Source of the DNA: Bacillota bacterium
GTDB taxonomy: Bacteria > Bacillota > Clostridia > Oscillospirales > Oscillospiraceae
Assembly: GCA_023402075.1 (NCBI GenBank)
Contig: JAEXCS010000002.1
Span: 53,695-117,694, forward strand
Direction of reading: 5' to 3'
DNA length: 64,000 nt
Part shown: piece by piece, positions 15,444-23,594 of the stretch
Position numbering within the stretch: position 1 is the stretch's first letter
Layout: the number at the start of each line of letters is the position of its first letter
Translations under genes and position numbers: made by a program
Notes under the pieces: generated by a model
What the model was told of the DNA's origin: nothing
The model's input: the letters and a program-made list of their open reading frames with translations, nothing else
Database searches by the model: none

Positions 15444-16427
15444 TTATTCGCACTCCACCAGTCCTGCGGTAATGATAGCCATGGAGTAGACCTCCTGCGC
15501 GTTGCAGCCGCGGGAAAGGTCGTTAATGGGGGCGTTCAGACCCTGAAGAATAGGTCCGTATGCCTCGAAGGAGCCAAGACGCTGCGCAATCTTATAGCCG
15601 ATGTTGCCGGCGTTGATGTCGGGGAAAATGAAGGTGTTGGCGTGGCCTGCAACCGGAGAGCCGGGGCACTTGGTATGGGCCACGTGGGGAGAGACAGCCG
15701 CATCAAACTGCATCTCGCCGTCCATGGCAAGCTCGGGCGCGGCGGCATGGGCCTTGAGATAGGCGCCCCGCATCCGATCCACGTCCTCGCCCTTGCCGGA
15801 ACCAAGCGTGGAGTAGCTCAAAAACGCGATCTTGGGATCAATGCCAAACTTCTGGGCAGTGGAAGCGGTTTCCAGCGCAATTTCCACCAGCTCATCCTCC
15901 GTGGGCTTGATGTTGATGGCGCAGTCGCCCATTGCCAGCACCTCGCGGTCGCCGGTGGCGGAGGGGCGAACCAGAATGAAGCAGGAGGATACAATTTTGC
16001 TGCCCGGCTTGGTCTTGATGATTTGCAGCGCGGGACGAACAGTGTCAGCGGTAGAATAGGTTGCGCCGCCAAGCAGCGCATCCGCATAGCCCATCTTCAC
16101 CAGCATAGTGCCAAAATAGTTGGGCTGCTTAAGCAGCTTGCGGCACTGCTCCTCATCCATCTTGCCTTTGCGCAGCTCCATCAGCAGCGTCACCATTTTC
16201 TCCATGTCGGCAAACTCCGCGGGATTAATAATCTCGGCGCCGCGGATATTGAAGCCGATATCCTCGGCCACGGCAGAAATCTCCTCAGGAACGCCCACCA
16301 GCACGGGGGTGAGAAACGTACCGGACAGCAGACGGGCGGAAGCCTCCAGCACGCGGGGATCCGTCCCCTCGGTGAAGACAATTTTGCGGGGATTGGTTTT
16401 CAGCTTTTTGATCAGAAATTCAAACAT
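15444..16427 (-). CDS. pta: Phosphate acetyltransferase
   Basis: A 327-residue enzyme interconverting acetyl-CoA and acetyl phosphate. The opening MFEFLIKKLKTNPRKIVFTE and the motif EGTDPRVLEAS mark the phosphate acetyl/butyryl transferase family. GGATYSTADTVRPALQIIKT, the SSCF segment and LQGLNAPINDLSRGC near the C-terminus are conserved Pta motifs. This is the short single-domain form. An upstream in-frame TTG adds five residues, but GGAGG lies eight bases before the ATG at 16427. No acetate kinase gene is adjacent. Expected in fermentative acetate formation or acetate use. Confidence 0.95.
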   Translation of the reverse strand: MFEFLIKKLKTNPRKIVFTEGTDPRVLEASARLLSGTFLTPVLVGVPEEISAVAEDIGFNIRGAEIINPAEFADMEKMVTLLMELRKGKMDEEQCRKLLKQPNYFGTMLVKMGYADALLGGATYSTADTVRPALQIIKTKPGSKIVSSCFILVRPSATGDREVLAMGDCAINIKPTEDELVEIALETASTAQKFGIDPKIAFLSYSTLGSGKGEDVDRMRGAYLKAHAAAPELAMDGEMQFDAAVSPHVAHTKCPGSPVAGHANTFIFPDINAGNIGYKIAQRLGSFEAYGPILQGLNAPINDLSRGCNAQEVYSMAIITAGLVECE

Positions 16428-16489
16428 GCACTTTTCCTCCAATAAATTACCAAAACAACGTTTTTCACGGGACTTTTACATTACTTCTC

Positions 16490-16517
16490 ATTATACACAA
16501 CTCAAAAAGCCGGTCAA
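16490..16517 (-). promoter_or_regulatory. Promoter of pta
   Basis: TTGACC at 16512-16517 and TATAAT at 16490-16495 on the minus strand with a 16-base spacer, about 60 bases before the start codon. Confidence 0.8.
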
Positions 16518-16730
16518 CCAAAAATTTTGAAAAATCAGAAAAAAGACGACGAAAAATTCTCGTTGCTTGCGTATTTTTTCGTGAACTCTAAACGATTTCT
16601 CAATGCAGACGCAGTAAAAGACTTTTCTCCTGCAAAAAAACCGTTTTCCAGTCGTTTTTGCATGGGAAGCTCCGCTTTCGGGCAGACTATTTTTACGGAA
16701 ACCCCATCTGAACGAAAGGGAGCGATTTTT

Positions 16731-16892
16731 ATGAAAAAGCGGCAAAGCCGCGCAAAGGTCAGTCAACAGCCTATGGAGCAGGCCCAAATCATGACTGATT
16801 TTTCCTCCCAGCAGACCGACCCGCAGGGGAGCTACACAGGCCGTCCGGCCGACCCCCTCGACCCGCCGGTGCAGGATGCGGACGACCTTTGA
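16731..16892 (+). CDS. Small protein of 53 residues, unknown function
   Basis: Starts at ATG 16731 after AAAGGGAG and ends at TGA 16890-16892. The N-terminus is basic (MKKRQSRAKVSQQ); the C-terminal half is acidic and Pro/Asp-rich with DPQGSYTGRPADP and a final PVQDADDL. It has no membrane segment or signal peptide and should be soluble and largely disordered. A T-tailed hairpin follows 28 bases later, so it forms its own transcription unit. I have the impression that QGSYTG...PVQDADDL tails recur in small clostridial proteins, but could not check. The frame is open further upstream, where there is no ribosome-binding site. Confidence 0.65.
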   Translation: MKKRQSRAKVSQQPMEQAQIMTDFSSQQTDPQGSYTGRPADPLDPPVQDADDL

Positions 16893-16920
16893 AATCAGGT
16901 TCCTCTTCCTCCATTATATG

Positions 16921-16955
16921 AGCCGCTCCGCCAAAAGGTGGGGCGGCTTGCTTTT
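16921..16955 (+). terminator. Terminator after the 53-residue protein gene
   Basis: A 12-bp stem with G:U pairs (16921-16932 with 16937-16948, loop AAAA) is followed by TGCTTTT. Confidence 0.8.
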
Positions 16956-17041
16956 AGCCAAAGGACTTCCCGAAGCCTCTCTTTTCAGTAGCTTTTCGGT
17001 AAGCATGGTTTTCAAAGCGCTTCTTGACCATTTTGCATGGC

Positions 17042-17785
17042 TTATCCATTGATAAAATTGGACACGATGGTCCATACCCCCATACACATAATAAAAATAA
17101 AAACCCAGGATTTGACTCGCGCTAAATCCGCCCGCTTGTAAAGGCCGATACGCCCCAGCCACAGTCCCAGCAGCAGTCCCCCAGCAGCAACCAGCGACCA
17201 AATAAGCACTTGTCCCGTCACCTGCCCGTTGACGGCGCGAACACCCACGGAATACAGGTTGGTGGTCAGAAAGAAAAATTGAAGTGTTCCCACATATGCT
17301 TCCTTGCTTTCCAGCGTACTCAGACAGTATAGCGCGGCCGGTGGCGCGCTGACGGAAAACAGGCCCCCAAACAGACCTGCCAGCGCCCCCGTGACGATTC
17401 CGGCCCTGGGCGTGGCGGAGATACGGGTTTTGTCGGCTGTAAGCAGATAGTAAAGTCCCACCAGCACCAGAAACAGGCCGAAAATGACGCTTAACACCAG
17501 CTTTGGCGCCCCCGCCGACCACACGGCGGCGAAGGGCATCACCACAAAATACGCCACAACCAGCCACAATACATGCTTTGGCCGCGCGTCCTTGCGGTAT
17601 TGGAGAAACATAGTAGACGACGCCACCAGCGACAGCACCGCGCAAACCGTTGAGGACACGGGGATGCTGGGCAAAAACAGCGGAAAAAACGCCATTACCA
17701 CCGCCGCGTAGCCAAAGCCGATGGCAGCCTGCAAAAATCCGCCGGCAAAGGATGCCAGCACCAGCCAGAGAAAAATAGGTGACAT
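17042..17785 (-). CDS. TSUP (TauE/SafE) family membrane permease
   Basis: A 247-residue protein with about eight hydrophobic segments. The opening FLWLVLASFAGGFLQAAIGF and a repeat-like motif in the second half (TGALAGLFGGLFSVSAPPAA) match the TauE/SafE family, which moves sulfite, sulfonates, thiosulfate or small carboxylates across the membrane. GGAGG precedes the ATG at 17785 by about ten bases; a frame opening further up lacks such a site. It is downstream of the double-cubane reductase cassette but separated by a terminator hairpin, so it is probably its own unit. Substrate unknown. Confidence 0.85.
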   Translation of the reverse strand: MSPIFLWLVLASFAGGFLQAAIGFGYAAVVMAFFPLFLPSIPVSSTVCAVLSLVASSTMFLQYRKDARPKHVLWLVVAYFVVMPFAAVWSAGAPKLVLSVIFGLFLVLVGLYYLLTADKTRISATPRAGIVTGALAGLFGGLFSVSAPPAALYCLSTLESKEAYVGTLQFFFLTTNLYSVGVRAVNGQVTGQVLIWSLVAAGGLLLGLWLGRIGLYKRADLARVKSWVFIFIMCMGVWTIVSNFING

Positions 17786-17903
17786 AAAGTAAGCCCTCCT
17801 TAACCGGCGGGTTTGCCGGTGTAATGTGCAGGTACTCATGATGGTATGTCTGCTGCTATAAAATGTACGCAGGATTTATATGATGATAGCTGATATTCAG
17901 GGA

Positions 17904-17938
17904 AAAAGCCATGCTCCTTTTGACGGGGCATGGCTTTT
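17904..17938. terminator. Terminator after the reductase-activase operon
   Basis: A 14-bp stem pairs 17904-17917 with 17925-17938, with an A run on the left that becomes a T run on the minus strand. It ends the minus-strand activase operon. Confidence 0.8.
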
Positions 17939-17946
17939 AAAGCGGT

Positions 17947-18711
17947 TTAAGAAAGAACTTCCCGCTGCGCCAGCAGGGCCGCGCCATAGGCTCCGGCAAA
18001 CCGGCCCTCCGGCAGGCAGCAGACGGTGTGGCGCAGCTTCTTTCCCAATGCCTGCGCAAAAAAATCCAAATGGCTCAGCCCGCCGGTCAGCAGCACCGTT
18101 TCTTCCAGCGGCAGCCGCTCAGCAAGCTGGGCCACCTTCTCCGCCACGCTGTCCACGATTCCGGCGGCGATGTCCTCCCGGGGATGGCCCGCGCCGATGT
18201 AGCCGATAATCTCCGACTCTGCAAATACCGTGCATAAAGAGCTGATGGGCAAAACCTTCCCCCGTTCCGCTAGAGCGAACAGCGCGTCGATTTCGCACTC
18301 CAGCCGATTGGCCATCACCTCCACGAATTTCCCCGTTCCGGCGGAGCATTTGTCGTTCATCAGGAAGTCATCCGCCGCGCCGTCCCGGATGTGGATGGCT
18401 TTGGTATCCTGTCCGCCCACGTCGATCACCGTGCAGGTGGGAAACTGGGCGGCGCAGCCGGCTGCAAAGCAGGTGATTTCCGTAATCTGTTTTGCCGCAT
18501 ACTCCACCGCACGGCGGCCATAGCCGGTGGAAACCACCGCAGCCTCCTCCACCCGCACGCCCAGCGCCAGCAGGCGGCGGGCAATCTCCTTTGCCGTTTC
18601 CGGGCTGCTCCAGCCGGTGGGAAGCACAAAGCGCGTCTCTCCCGGGCCTAAAACCGCCACCTTGGCGGCGGTGGAGCCAATGTCGATTCCAACGCAGGTT
18701 CTCTCATTCAT
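17947..18711 (-). CDS. Acyl-CoA dehydratase-type activase (ATP-dependent reductase component)
   Basis: A 254-residue ASKHA-fold protein of the BadF/BadG/HgdC family. GIDIGSTAAKVAVLG is the phosphate-1 loop, VIDVGGQDTKAI the phosphate-2 motif, and NDKCSAGTGKFVEVMA plus SSLCTVFAESEI carry the two cysteines that in HgdC hold the dimer-bridging [4Fe-4S] cluster. The start at 18711 is chosen over longer frames because the family begins there; the upstream GGGAGAGGCAAG serves as ribosome-binding site. ATP hydrolysis drives electrons to the partner reductase encoded at 19000-20271. Gene order partner-DUF3343-activase supports this pairing. Confidence 0.93.
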   Translation of the reverse strand: MNERTCVGIDIGSTAAKVAVLGPGETRFVLPTGWSSPETAKEIARRLLALGVRVEEAAVVSTGYGRRAVEYAAKQITEITCFAAGCAAQFPTCTVIDVGGQDTKAIHIRDGAADDFLMNDKCSAGTGKFVEVMANRLECEIDALFALAERGKVLPISSLCTVFAESEIIGYIGAGHPREDIAAGIVDSVAEKVAQLAERLPLEETVLLTGGLSHLDFFAQALGKKLRHTVCCLPEGRFAGAYGAALLAQREVLS

Positions 18712-18727
18712 TCTTGCCTCTCCCAAT

Positions 18728-19000
18728 TCAGCAGTAGCGGTCACGGTGGGGGTTGATCTGCCGGGGCAGCGCAACAATCCGGTCAATCTCCGCCTCCGAC
18801 TCCGGAATACAGCGCTGAAGCGCTTCGATATCCTCCGCCCGCACCAGAAGGGATATCCCGCAGCAGGCGCTGGCCATCCGGGGGGTGGGGGAAATCCGAA
18901 CCGGAATCCCCCGCCCCCGGGCGTATTGATAAAGCTTCAGCCCCTCGGTGTGATTTGGAAAGAGCACATAGTAATCCTGCTCCTCCCCATGTCCGTCCAT
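18728..19000 (-). CDS. DUF3343 family protein
   Basis: A 90-residue protein. YYVLFPNHTEGLKLYQYARG followed by GIPVRISPTPRMASACCGIS is the DUF3343 signature, with a Cys-Cys pair that is a candidate for sulfur or selenium carriage; NCBI-type names call the family a putative Se/S carrier-like protein. The start overlaps the reductase stop by one base (TAATG), so it is translated with its partner. A role in cluster assembly or sulfur handling for the neighbouring double-cubane reductase is inference. No further domain is present. Confidence 0.88.
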   Translation of the reverse strand: MDGHGEEQDYYVLFPNHTEGLKLYQYARGRGIPVRISPTPRMASACCGISLLVRAEDIEALQRCIPESEAEIDRIVALPRQINPHRDRYC

Positions 19001-20271
19001 TATTTCAGCATCTCCACAAATGCGCCGATGCGGGTGCGAAGCTGCTCCGCGTCCGTGTCGGTATAGTCGGTTTCAAGACCCAGCACGGGGATACCGCGTT
19101 CCTTCATGGCCCGCTCCACGTCCCGGCCCTCGGTGTCGTACAGGGTGCAGAATTTCAGGTTTGCGTCAATCACGCCGTCGACATGATAGGCCTCGGCAAG
19201 ACGCAGAATATCATCGATACGGCCCGTGTTGGGGGTAAAGCAGGCGCAGTTATTCTTCATGTACCGATCCGCCAGGTTGTGAATCTGCTCGTCCAGCGTT
19301 GTGCCGCTCTCATCCACCAAATTCTCAAAATACCGGGTACCGGTGCAGTTCTCCTCGCACACCACCGCCGCGCCGGAGGTTTCAATGATGTGATGCAGCT
19401 TCCAGTTGGGAATCGCCATGGGCGTGCCGGTGACGAGAATCCGCTTGGTTCCCTTGGGGAATACGCCCATGCCGTCTTTGATACGCTGTTCCAGCTCGTC
19501 CGCCAGCTTGTTTGCCATTTCGGCGCAGCGGACGGGGTCGTCGTAAAACGCAATCTGCATCATCAAAAGCGCGTCCTTGCCGCTGATGGGGGTGGGGTCG
19601 GCCTTGCGGCACTCAAACACACGGGCAAGCGCCTTGCGCTTATTGTTCAGCATTTTAATGGAAGCCGCCAGCTTCTCCGGCGTGACGGTATTGCCGGTAA
19701 ATTCCTCCACGGTATGTAAAAAGGTCCGAATTTCGTCCTCCCACTTCCGATAGTCCTGCTCCCGCTTCATCTGGGGCATGTCCATCACATGAATGGGAAC
19801 CTCTTCCTTCAGAATCTCCCACGCCTTCTTCTTTCCGTCGCAGGTCGTTTCGCCCACGTACATGTCCGCGATGCGGAAAAAGGGGCAGGTCTTGCCAACC
19901 CGTGCGCCCACGGATGCCTTAATCAGCGGGCACATGTTTTTGGGCAGAACCTTCTCTCCCGCCCCCACCCAAAACTGGGAGCCGCCGCACAGGCCCGTGG
20001 CAATGGCGTCGGCTGCGAACACCACCTCATCAGGCACGAAGATACAGAAGGTGCCCAGCACCTTGCCGCCTTTTTTCTGGTGCTCGATCAGCTCGGCGGG
20101 CCGAACGCCGTGAATCTCAGACACCACAAAGTCGTAAAACGCCATGCCCTCCGGCCGGTTTTCCTGAGAGAGATAGGTGTCGCCAAACGCTGCGGGAAGC
20201 ACCTCGCACAATTGGTCGTGTGTCTCCAAATCCATCCCCAAGCTCTTCCACATCTCACGATAATCTGCCAT
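19000..20271 (-). CDS. Double-cubane-cluster-type anaerobic reductase (2-hydroxyacyl-CoA dehydratase superfamily)
   Basis: A 423-residue cysteine-rich protein of the HgdB/HgdC-partner superfamily, in the YjiM/double-cubane branch. Diagnostic stretches are GTFCIFVPDEVVFAADAI, KNMCPLIKAS, GKTCPFFRIADMYVGETTCD followed by GKKKAWEIL, and MDMPQMKREQDYR. Further cysteines occur in EENCTGTRYFENL and NNCACFTPNTGR. Characterised relatives hold an [Fe8S9] double cubane and carry out low-potential reductions of small molecules when driven by their activase; the physiological substrate is unknown. First gene of an operon with DUF3343 and the activase. GAGGGG precedes the ATG by six bases. A classical 2-hydroxyacyl-CoA dehydratase would need two large subunits; only one is here. 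Confidence 0.88.
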   Translation of the reverse strand: MADYREMWKSLGMDLETHDQLCEVLPAAFGDTYLSQENRPEGMAFYDFVVSEIHGVRPAELIEHQKKGGKVLGTFCIFVPDEVVFAADAIATGLCGGSQFWVGAGEKVLPKNMCPLIKASVGARVGKTCPFFRIADMYVGETTCDGKKKAWEILKEEVPIHVMDMPQMKREQDYRKWEDEIRTFLHTVEEFTGNTVTPEKLAASIKMLNNKRKALARVFECRKADPTPISGKDALLMMQIAFYDDPVRCAEMANKLADELEQRIKDGMGVFPKGTKRILVTGTPMAIPNWKLHHIIETSGAAVVCEENCTGTRYFENLVDESGTTLDEQIHNLADRYMKNNCACFTPNTGRIDDILRLAEAYHVDGVIDANLKFCTLYDTEGRDVERAMKERGIPVLGLETDYTDTDAEQLRTRIGAFVEMLK

Positions 20272-20345
20272 GACAATCCCCTCTTTTTCCTAAAATTACC
20301 CGGTGCTATGTGCAGCTTGCCCATAGCGCCGGGCGCCATGGGGCC

Positions 20346-20354
20346 ATTATATCA
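20346..20354 (-). promoter_or_regulatory. Extended -10 promoter of the double-cubane operon
   Basis: TGA followed by TATAAT on the minus strand (TATAAT at 20346-20351), about 75 bases before the reductase start. No good -35 hexamer is seen, which fits an extended -10 promoter. Confidence 0.6.
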
Positions 20355-20485
20355 TCAAAATTTTATACACATCATTTTATTTCGCAATGCAGGGCTTGTA
20401 CTATTCAAATTATCAATAATAATGCAGTTGCGCTTTCCTTTTTATAAATAGACTAACAAACCGTGCCGCCTGATGAGAAACGGTA

Positions 20486-20515
20486 TTGACGATTTGGCCA
20501 GTGATGGCCTATGAT
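20486..20515 (+). promoter_or_regulatory. Promoter of the DUF1624 membrane protein gene
   Basis: TTGACG at 20486-20491 and TATGAT at 20510-20515 with an 18-base spacer. A GC-rich leader of about 110 bases with several short inverted repeats follows. Confidence 0.65.
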
Positions 20516-20629
20516 AAAAGCAAGCGGCAGCATAGGAAAGCGCGGGCACCCGCGCGACGACCGGGACAGCGGCCCGGAGCCGGGGGCAACAGCCCTTCGG
20601 CGGCGGTCCCTTCCCCTAAAAAGGAGAAC

Positions 20630-21331
20630 ATGAACAAAAGACAACAACAACCCAAGCGCATCTGGGAAGTGGATTTTCTGCGCGGTGTGGCTTTGCTTGC
20701 CATGGCATACTACCACGTTGTCTACGACCTGCGGGAATTTTACGGGGTTCCCATCAGCTATTCGGACGGCATGAATTTTTATGTTGGGCGAGGATCCGCC
20801 CTGCTGTTCATGCTGCTGGCGGGACTTAGCTGCACCTTGACCGGCAGGAGCGCAAAACGCGGACTGAAGGTTCTGGGACTGGGACTGGTTATCACCGCTG
20901 TCACCTTTTTTTACGATCCCAGCCACGCTGTCACCTTTGGCATTCTGCATTTTTTGGGAACCAGCATGCTTTTATACCCACTGGTCTCCCGGCTGAGTCC
21001 AGCCCTTCTGACGCTGCTCGGAATTGTGGTTTTCTTTCTGGGCCGTCTGGCGGCGCAGACTCAGGTGTCGGTGGGCTTTCTGTTTCCTCTGGGGCTGCGG
21101 AGTGAGGGCTTCATCTCCTCCGACTATTATCCCCTGCTTCCGTGGTTCGGCGTGTTTTTGTGCGGCGCTGCTCTTGGAAAGCTGCTATATGCGGAAAAGT
21201 GCAGCCTGCTGAAATCTTCCCCGCCGGATACGCTGCTGAACAAGCTGGGCAGACACACGCTCCCAATTTATCTGGTGCATCAGCCTGTCATTATGCTGGT
21301 GCTCTTTCTGCTCTGGCGTTTGATGGGGTAA
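20630..21331 (+). CDS. DUF1624 family membrane protein (heparan-alpha-glucosaminide acetyltransferase-like)
   Basis: A 233-residue protein with seven or so membrane segments. IWEVDFLRGVALLAMAYYHV near the N-terminus, FGILHFLGTSMLLYPLV in the middle and PIYLVHQPVIMLVLF at the end are the DUF1624/HGSNAT catalytic-domain pattern seen in bacterial membrane acyltransferase-like proteins. AAAAGGAG lies four bases before the ATG at 20630; the longer upstream frame is GC-rich and low in hydrophobic residues and is rejected. A monocistronic unit between its promoter and a perfect terminator. Acyl transfer to a cell-surface glycan is possible but not shown. Confidence 0.85.
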   Translation: MNKRQQQPKRIWEVDFLRGVALLAMAYYHVVYDLREFYGVPISYSDGMNFYVGRGSALLFMLLAGLSCTLTGRSAKRGLKVLGLGLVITAVTFFYDPSHAVTFGILHFLGTSMLLYPLVSRLSPALLTLLGIVVFFLGRLAAQTQVSVGFLFPLGLRSEGFISSDYYPLLPWFGVFLCGAALGKLLYAEKCSLLKSSPPDTLLNKLGRHTLPIYLVHQPVIMLVLFLLWRLMG

Positions 21332-21403
21332 GGTGCCGAACTCGTCGGGCCTAAAAAGCGTCCTGCGCATTCCTGCGCAAGCACTTTGACTTTTGTCTCG
21401 GAC

Positions 21404-21445
21404 TGCAAAAAGCGGCTGAATCCTTCGATTCAGCCGCTTTTTGCA
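21404..21445. terminator. Bidirectional terminator, perfect 19-bp stem
   Basis: Positions 21404-21422 pair with 21427-21445 around a CTTC loop, with A and T runs on the two sides. It lies between the convergent DUF1624 and SDR genes. Confidence 0.92.
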
Positions 21446-21540
21446 TTTGTTTTCCCCGCCGCCCGCTCATCCAAATGCTGGGCCGGGTTTTAAGTATTTC
21501 CGTAGCCTGTGCCAAACCGGCGCAATCTGCGGGAGTGGCG

Positions 21541-22308
21541 TCAGATCGTGGTCCAGCCGCCGTCGATAGCCAGATACTGTCCAGTGGTATAGCTGGATGC
21601 ATCCGACGCGAAGTAAATCACGGCTCCGTCCAGCTCGCCGGGCTTGCCGGGTCTGCCCATGGGACAATATGCCTGAACGGCCTGCTTGAATGCGTCGGTC
21701 ATAATGACCTCTCGTGTCATCTCACTGGGGAAATAGGCGGGGCCGATGGCATTGACGGTGATGTTATGCTGCGCCCACTCGTTGGCAAGGGCCTTTGTCA
21801 GCATCAGGACTCCGCCCTTGGACGCGCAGTAGGCCGAGATGGGAGAGCCTGCCATTGCCACAACGGAGTGGATGGAGCCAAGGTTGACAATTTTTCCGTA
21901 ATTTTGCTCAATCATCACCTTGCCCACCTCGCGGGCCACGTAGTATACCGCGTCCAGATTGATCCGGGTGGTGGAAAGCCATTCCTCATCGGTCTGCGTG
22001 GCGGCAGGAATCCCCTTGCCCACACCTGCGTTGTTTACCAGAATATCAATCCTGCCAAAGGTTTCCTTTACAGTATTCACCATGGCGGCAATCTGCTTTG
22101 AATCTGTCACGTCACAGGGCACGGCAAGACAGCGCACGCCCATGGCTTCGATTTCCTGCTTCACCTGCTCCAGCCGGTCGGTCCGGCGGGCGGTAATGGC
22201 AATGTCTGCTCCCTGATTTGCCAGCGCCTTTGCGAACTGAACGCCAAGGCCCGAGGAAGCGCCGGTGACCAATGCCACGCGGCCCTTGAGATCAAAGTAG
22301 TTTGTCAT
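21541..22308 (-). CDS. SDR family NAD(P)-dependent oxidoreductase
   Basis: A 255-residue classical short-chain dehydrogenase. The cofactor motif TGASSGLGVQFA is at residues 15-26, NNAGVG near 90, the catalytic Ser in LGSIHSV near 140 and YCASK near 158-162. C-terminal GQYLAIDGGWT is typical. TARR after the second strand favours NADP(H). Overall it resembles gluconate 5-dehydrogenase and 3-oxoacyl-ACP reductase types. It is the last minus-strand gene of a group with a LysR regulator, TRAP transporter and panB, so its substrate may be a hydroxy or oxo acid from that pathway (inference). Confidence 0.92.
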   Translation of the reverse strand: MTNYFDLKGRVALVTGASSGLGVQFAKALANQGADIAITARRTDRLEQVKQEIEAMGVRCLAVPCDVTDSKQIAAMVNTVKETFGRIDILVNNAGVGKGIPAATQTDEEWLSTTRINLDAVYYVAREVGKVMIEQNYGKIVNLGSIHSVVAMAGSPISAYCASKGGVLMLTKALANEWAQHNITVNAIGPAYFPSEMTREVIMTDAFKQAVQAYCPMGRPGKPGELDGAVIYFASDASSYTTGQYLAIDGGWTTI

Positions 22309-22454
22309 AAATGAAAACCCCTTTCTTTATTTGTAGGTTAGCAATATTATAAAATAGTTTCTTCGCCTAAAAAAGATTCAATTTGAAAACTTTTATCGAA
22401 ATCAGTCGAAATTTATTGGCTGTACTCCCTGATTCAGAAGAATTTTACATAGAA

Positions 22455-23378
22455 TTATCGTCTGCCCGAAACATATTTCCACAGGGCATATCCCGACGGG
22501 GAAAGCGGCGTGTCCGCCAGATAGCTCATGGTCAGATACCACCGCAGGTCATGCCCCTCTATTTTTACAAAGGTAATCTCGTCGATGCTGTTCATTCCGA
22601 CAATCGAAAAGTCCGCCAGCAGGGAAATCCCGTTGTTCTCCGGCTCCAGAAGGTAGTCACCGATGGAACTCAGCGCCGGAAGCTCCAAAACCTTTTTGGG
22701 CAACAGCCCAATTTCCTTTAAATGGTTCCAGATAACCGCATTGATAAAATATGTTTTCGGTGGAATGAGAAACAGCATTTCCGTCATTTGGGGAAAATCC
22801 GCCTTCGTTAAAAGCAGCGGATGCTCCCGTGTTCCCGCACGTCCCCCCGCCAGACTGCTGTTCCGGTTGCACGCCAGAAAGAGGTGCTCCTCCTGAATAA
22901 TGAAGCTGATGAGCCGCGCATCCTGCGGCTCTTGCGTGTGGAAAAAAGCTATGTCCACATCCCCATTCAGCAGCTCCTCCTTAACGGACAAGCTGGTGCC
23001 ATCCCGAATGGTCATCTGCTTTTCGGGATTTGTGTGCAGAAAGCCCTGAATCATCTCGCGGAACAGCAGGGGTGTAAGCTGTGTGGGGATACCGATAGAA
23101 AGCGTTTTTTTTGTCAACTTTTTGTGAACCTGAAGCCGGCTTTCAAGCCGCTTTTCCGCTTCCGTAACCTCCCGCACATATTCCAGATACAGCTTCCCCG
23201 CCTCGGTCAGACAAAGCGGCGTGCACGTTCTGTCCAGCAGCTTCACTCCCAGACTCTCTTCCAGGCGATTTAAATACTGGGACAGGGACGGCTGGGAAAC
23301 GTGAAGCTGCTGCGCAGCCTTTGAAATATTCTGAATTTCGGCAATGGCAATGAAATAAGACATTCTTCTGGAATACAT
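22455..23378 (-). CDS. LysR family transcriptional regulator
   Basis: A 307-residue protein. The N-terminal winged helix contains NISKAAQQLHVSQPSLSQYL near residue 17-36, then the long linker helix, then a periplasmic-binding-type effector domain beginning LSIGIPTQLTPL. GGAGGGAGAG precedes the ATG. It sits on the same strand between the TRAP genes and the SDR gene, with an extended -10 promoter upstream and a hairpin separating it from dctQ. A palindrome upstream of panB is a candidate binding site. Effector unknown; a substrate of the TRAP/PanB/SDR group is the natural guess. Confidence 0.92.
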   Translation of the reverse strand: MYSRRMSYFIAIAEIQNISKAAQQLHVSQPSLSQYLNRLEESLGVKLLDRTCTPLCLTEAGKLYLEYVREVTEAEKRLESRLQVHKKLTKKTLSIGIPTQLTPLLFREMIQGFLHTNPEKQMTIRDGTSLSVKEELLNGDVDIAFFHTQEPQDARLISFIIQEEHLFLACNRNSSLAGGRAGTREHPLLLTKADFPQMTEMLFLIPPKTYFINAVIWNHLKEIGLLPKKVLELPALSSIGDYLLEPENNGISLLADFSIVGMNSIDEITFVKIEGHDLRWYLTMSYLADTPLSPSGYALWKYVSGRR

Positions 23379-23431
23379 ACTCTCCCTCCTTTTCAGCTTT
23401 GTGCCGTATGTAAAAAAGCTATTAAGTTAGC

Positions 23432-23440
23432 ATTGTACCA
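23432..23440 (-). promoter_or_regulatory. Possible extended -10 promoter of the lysR gene
   Basis: TGG followed by TACAAT on the minus strand (TACAAT at 23432-23437), about 55 bases before the start. No clear -35 hexamer. Confidence 0.45.
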
Positions 23441-23527
23441 CAGTAGCGTGACAAAATGGAATACCTCCTAAAAATATTGCAGAAATTATTTTTCTGTTCG
23501 TATCTGCGCATCCCTTGTCAGCACAAA

Positions 23528-23558
23528 GGGGCATGGAGATTTTCACTCTCCATGCCCC
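23528..23558 (-). terminator. Hairpin ending the panB-TRAP operon
   Basis: A 12-bp stem pairs 23528-23539 with 23547-23558. The minus-strand tail after it is CTTTGTG, a weak T run, so termination may be partial. Confidence 0.6.
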
Positions 23559-23594
23559 CTTATTATTTGATTCATTCCAAATTGTCAGGTTTTC

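Noticed and set aside
16527..16730. Upstream extension of the 53-residue protein
   Set aside because: Lacks a ribosome-binding site, whereas AAAGGGAG stands just before the ATG at 16731.
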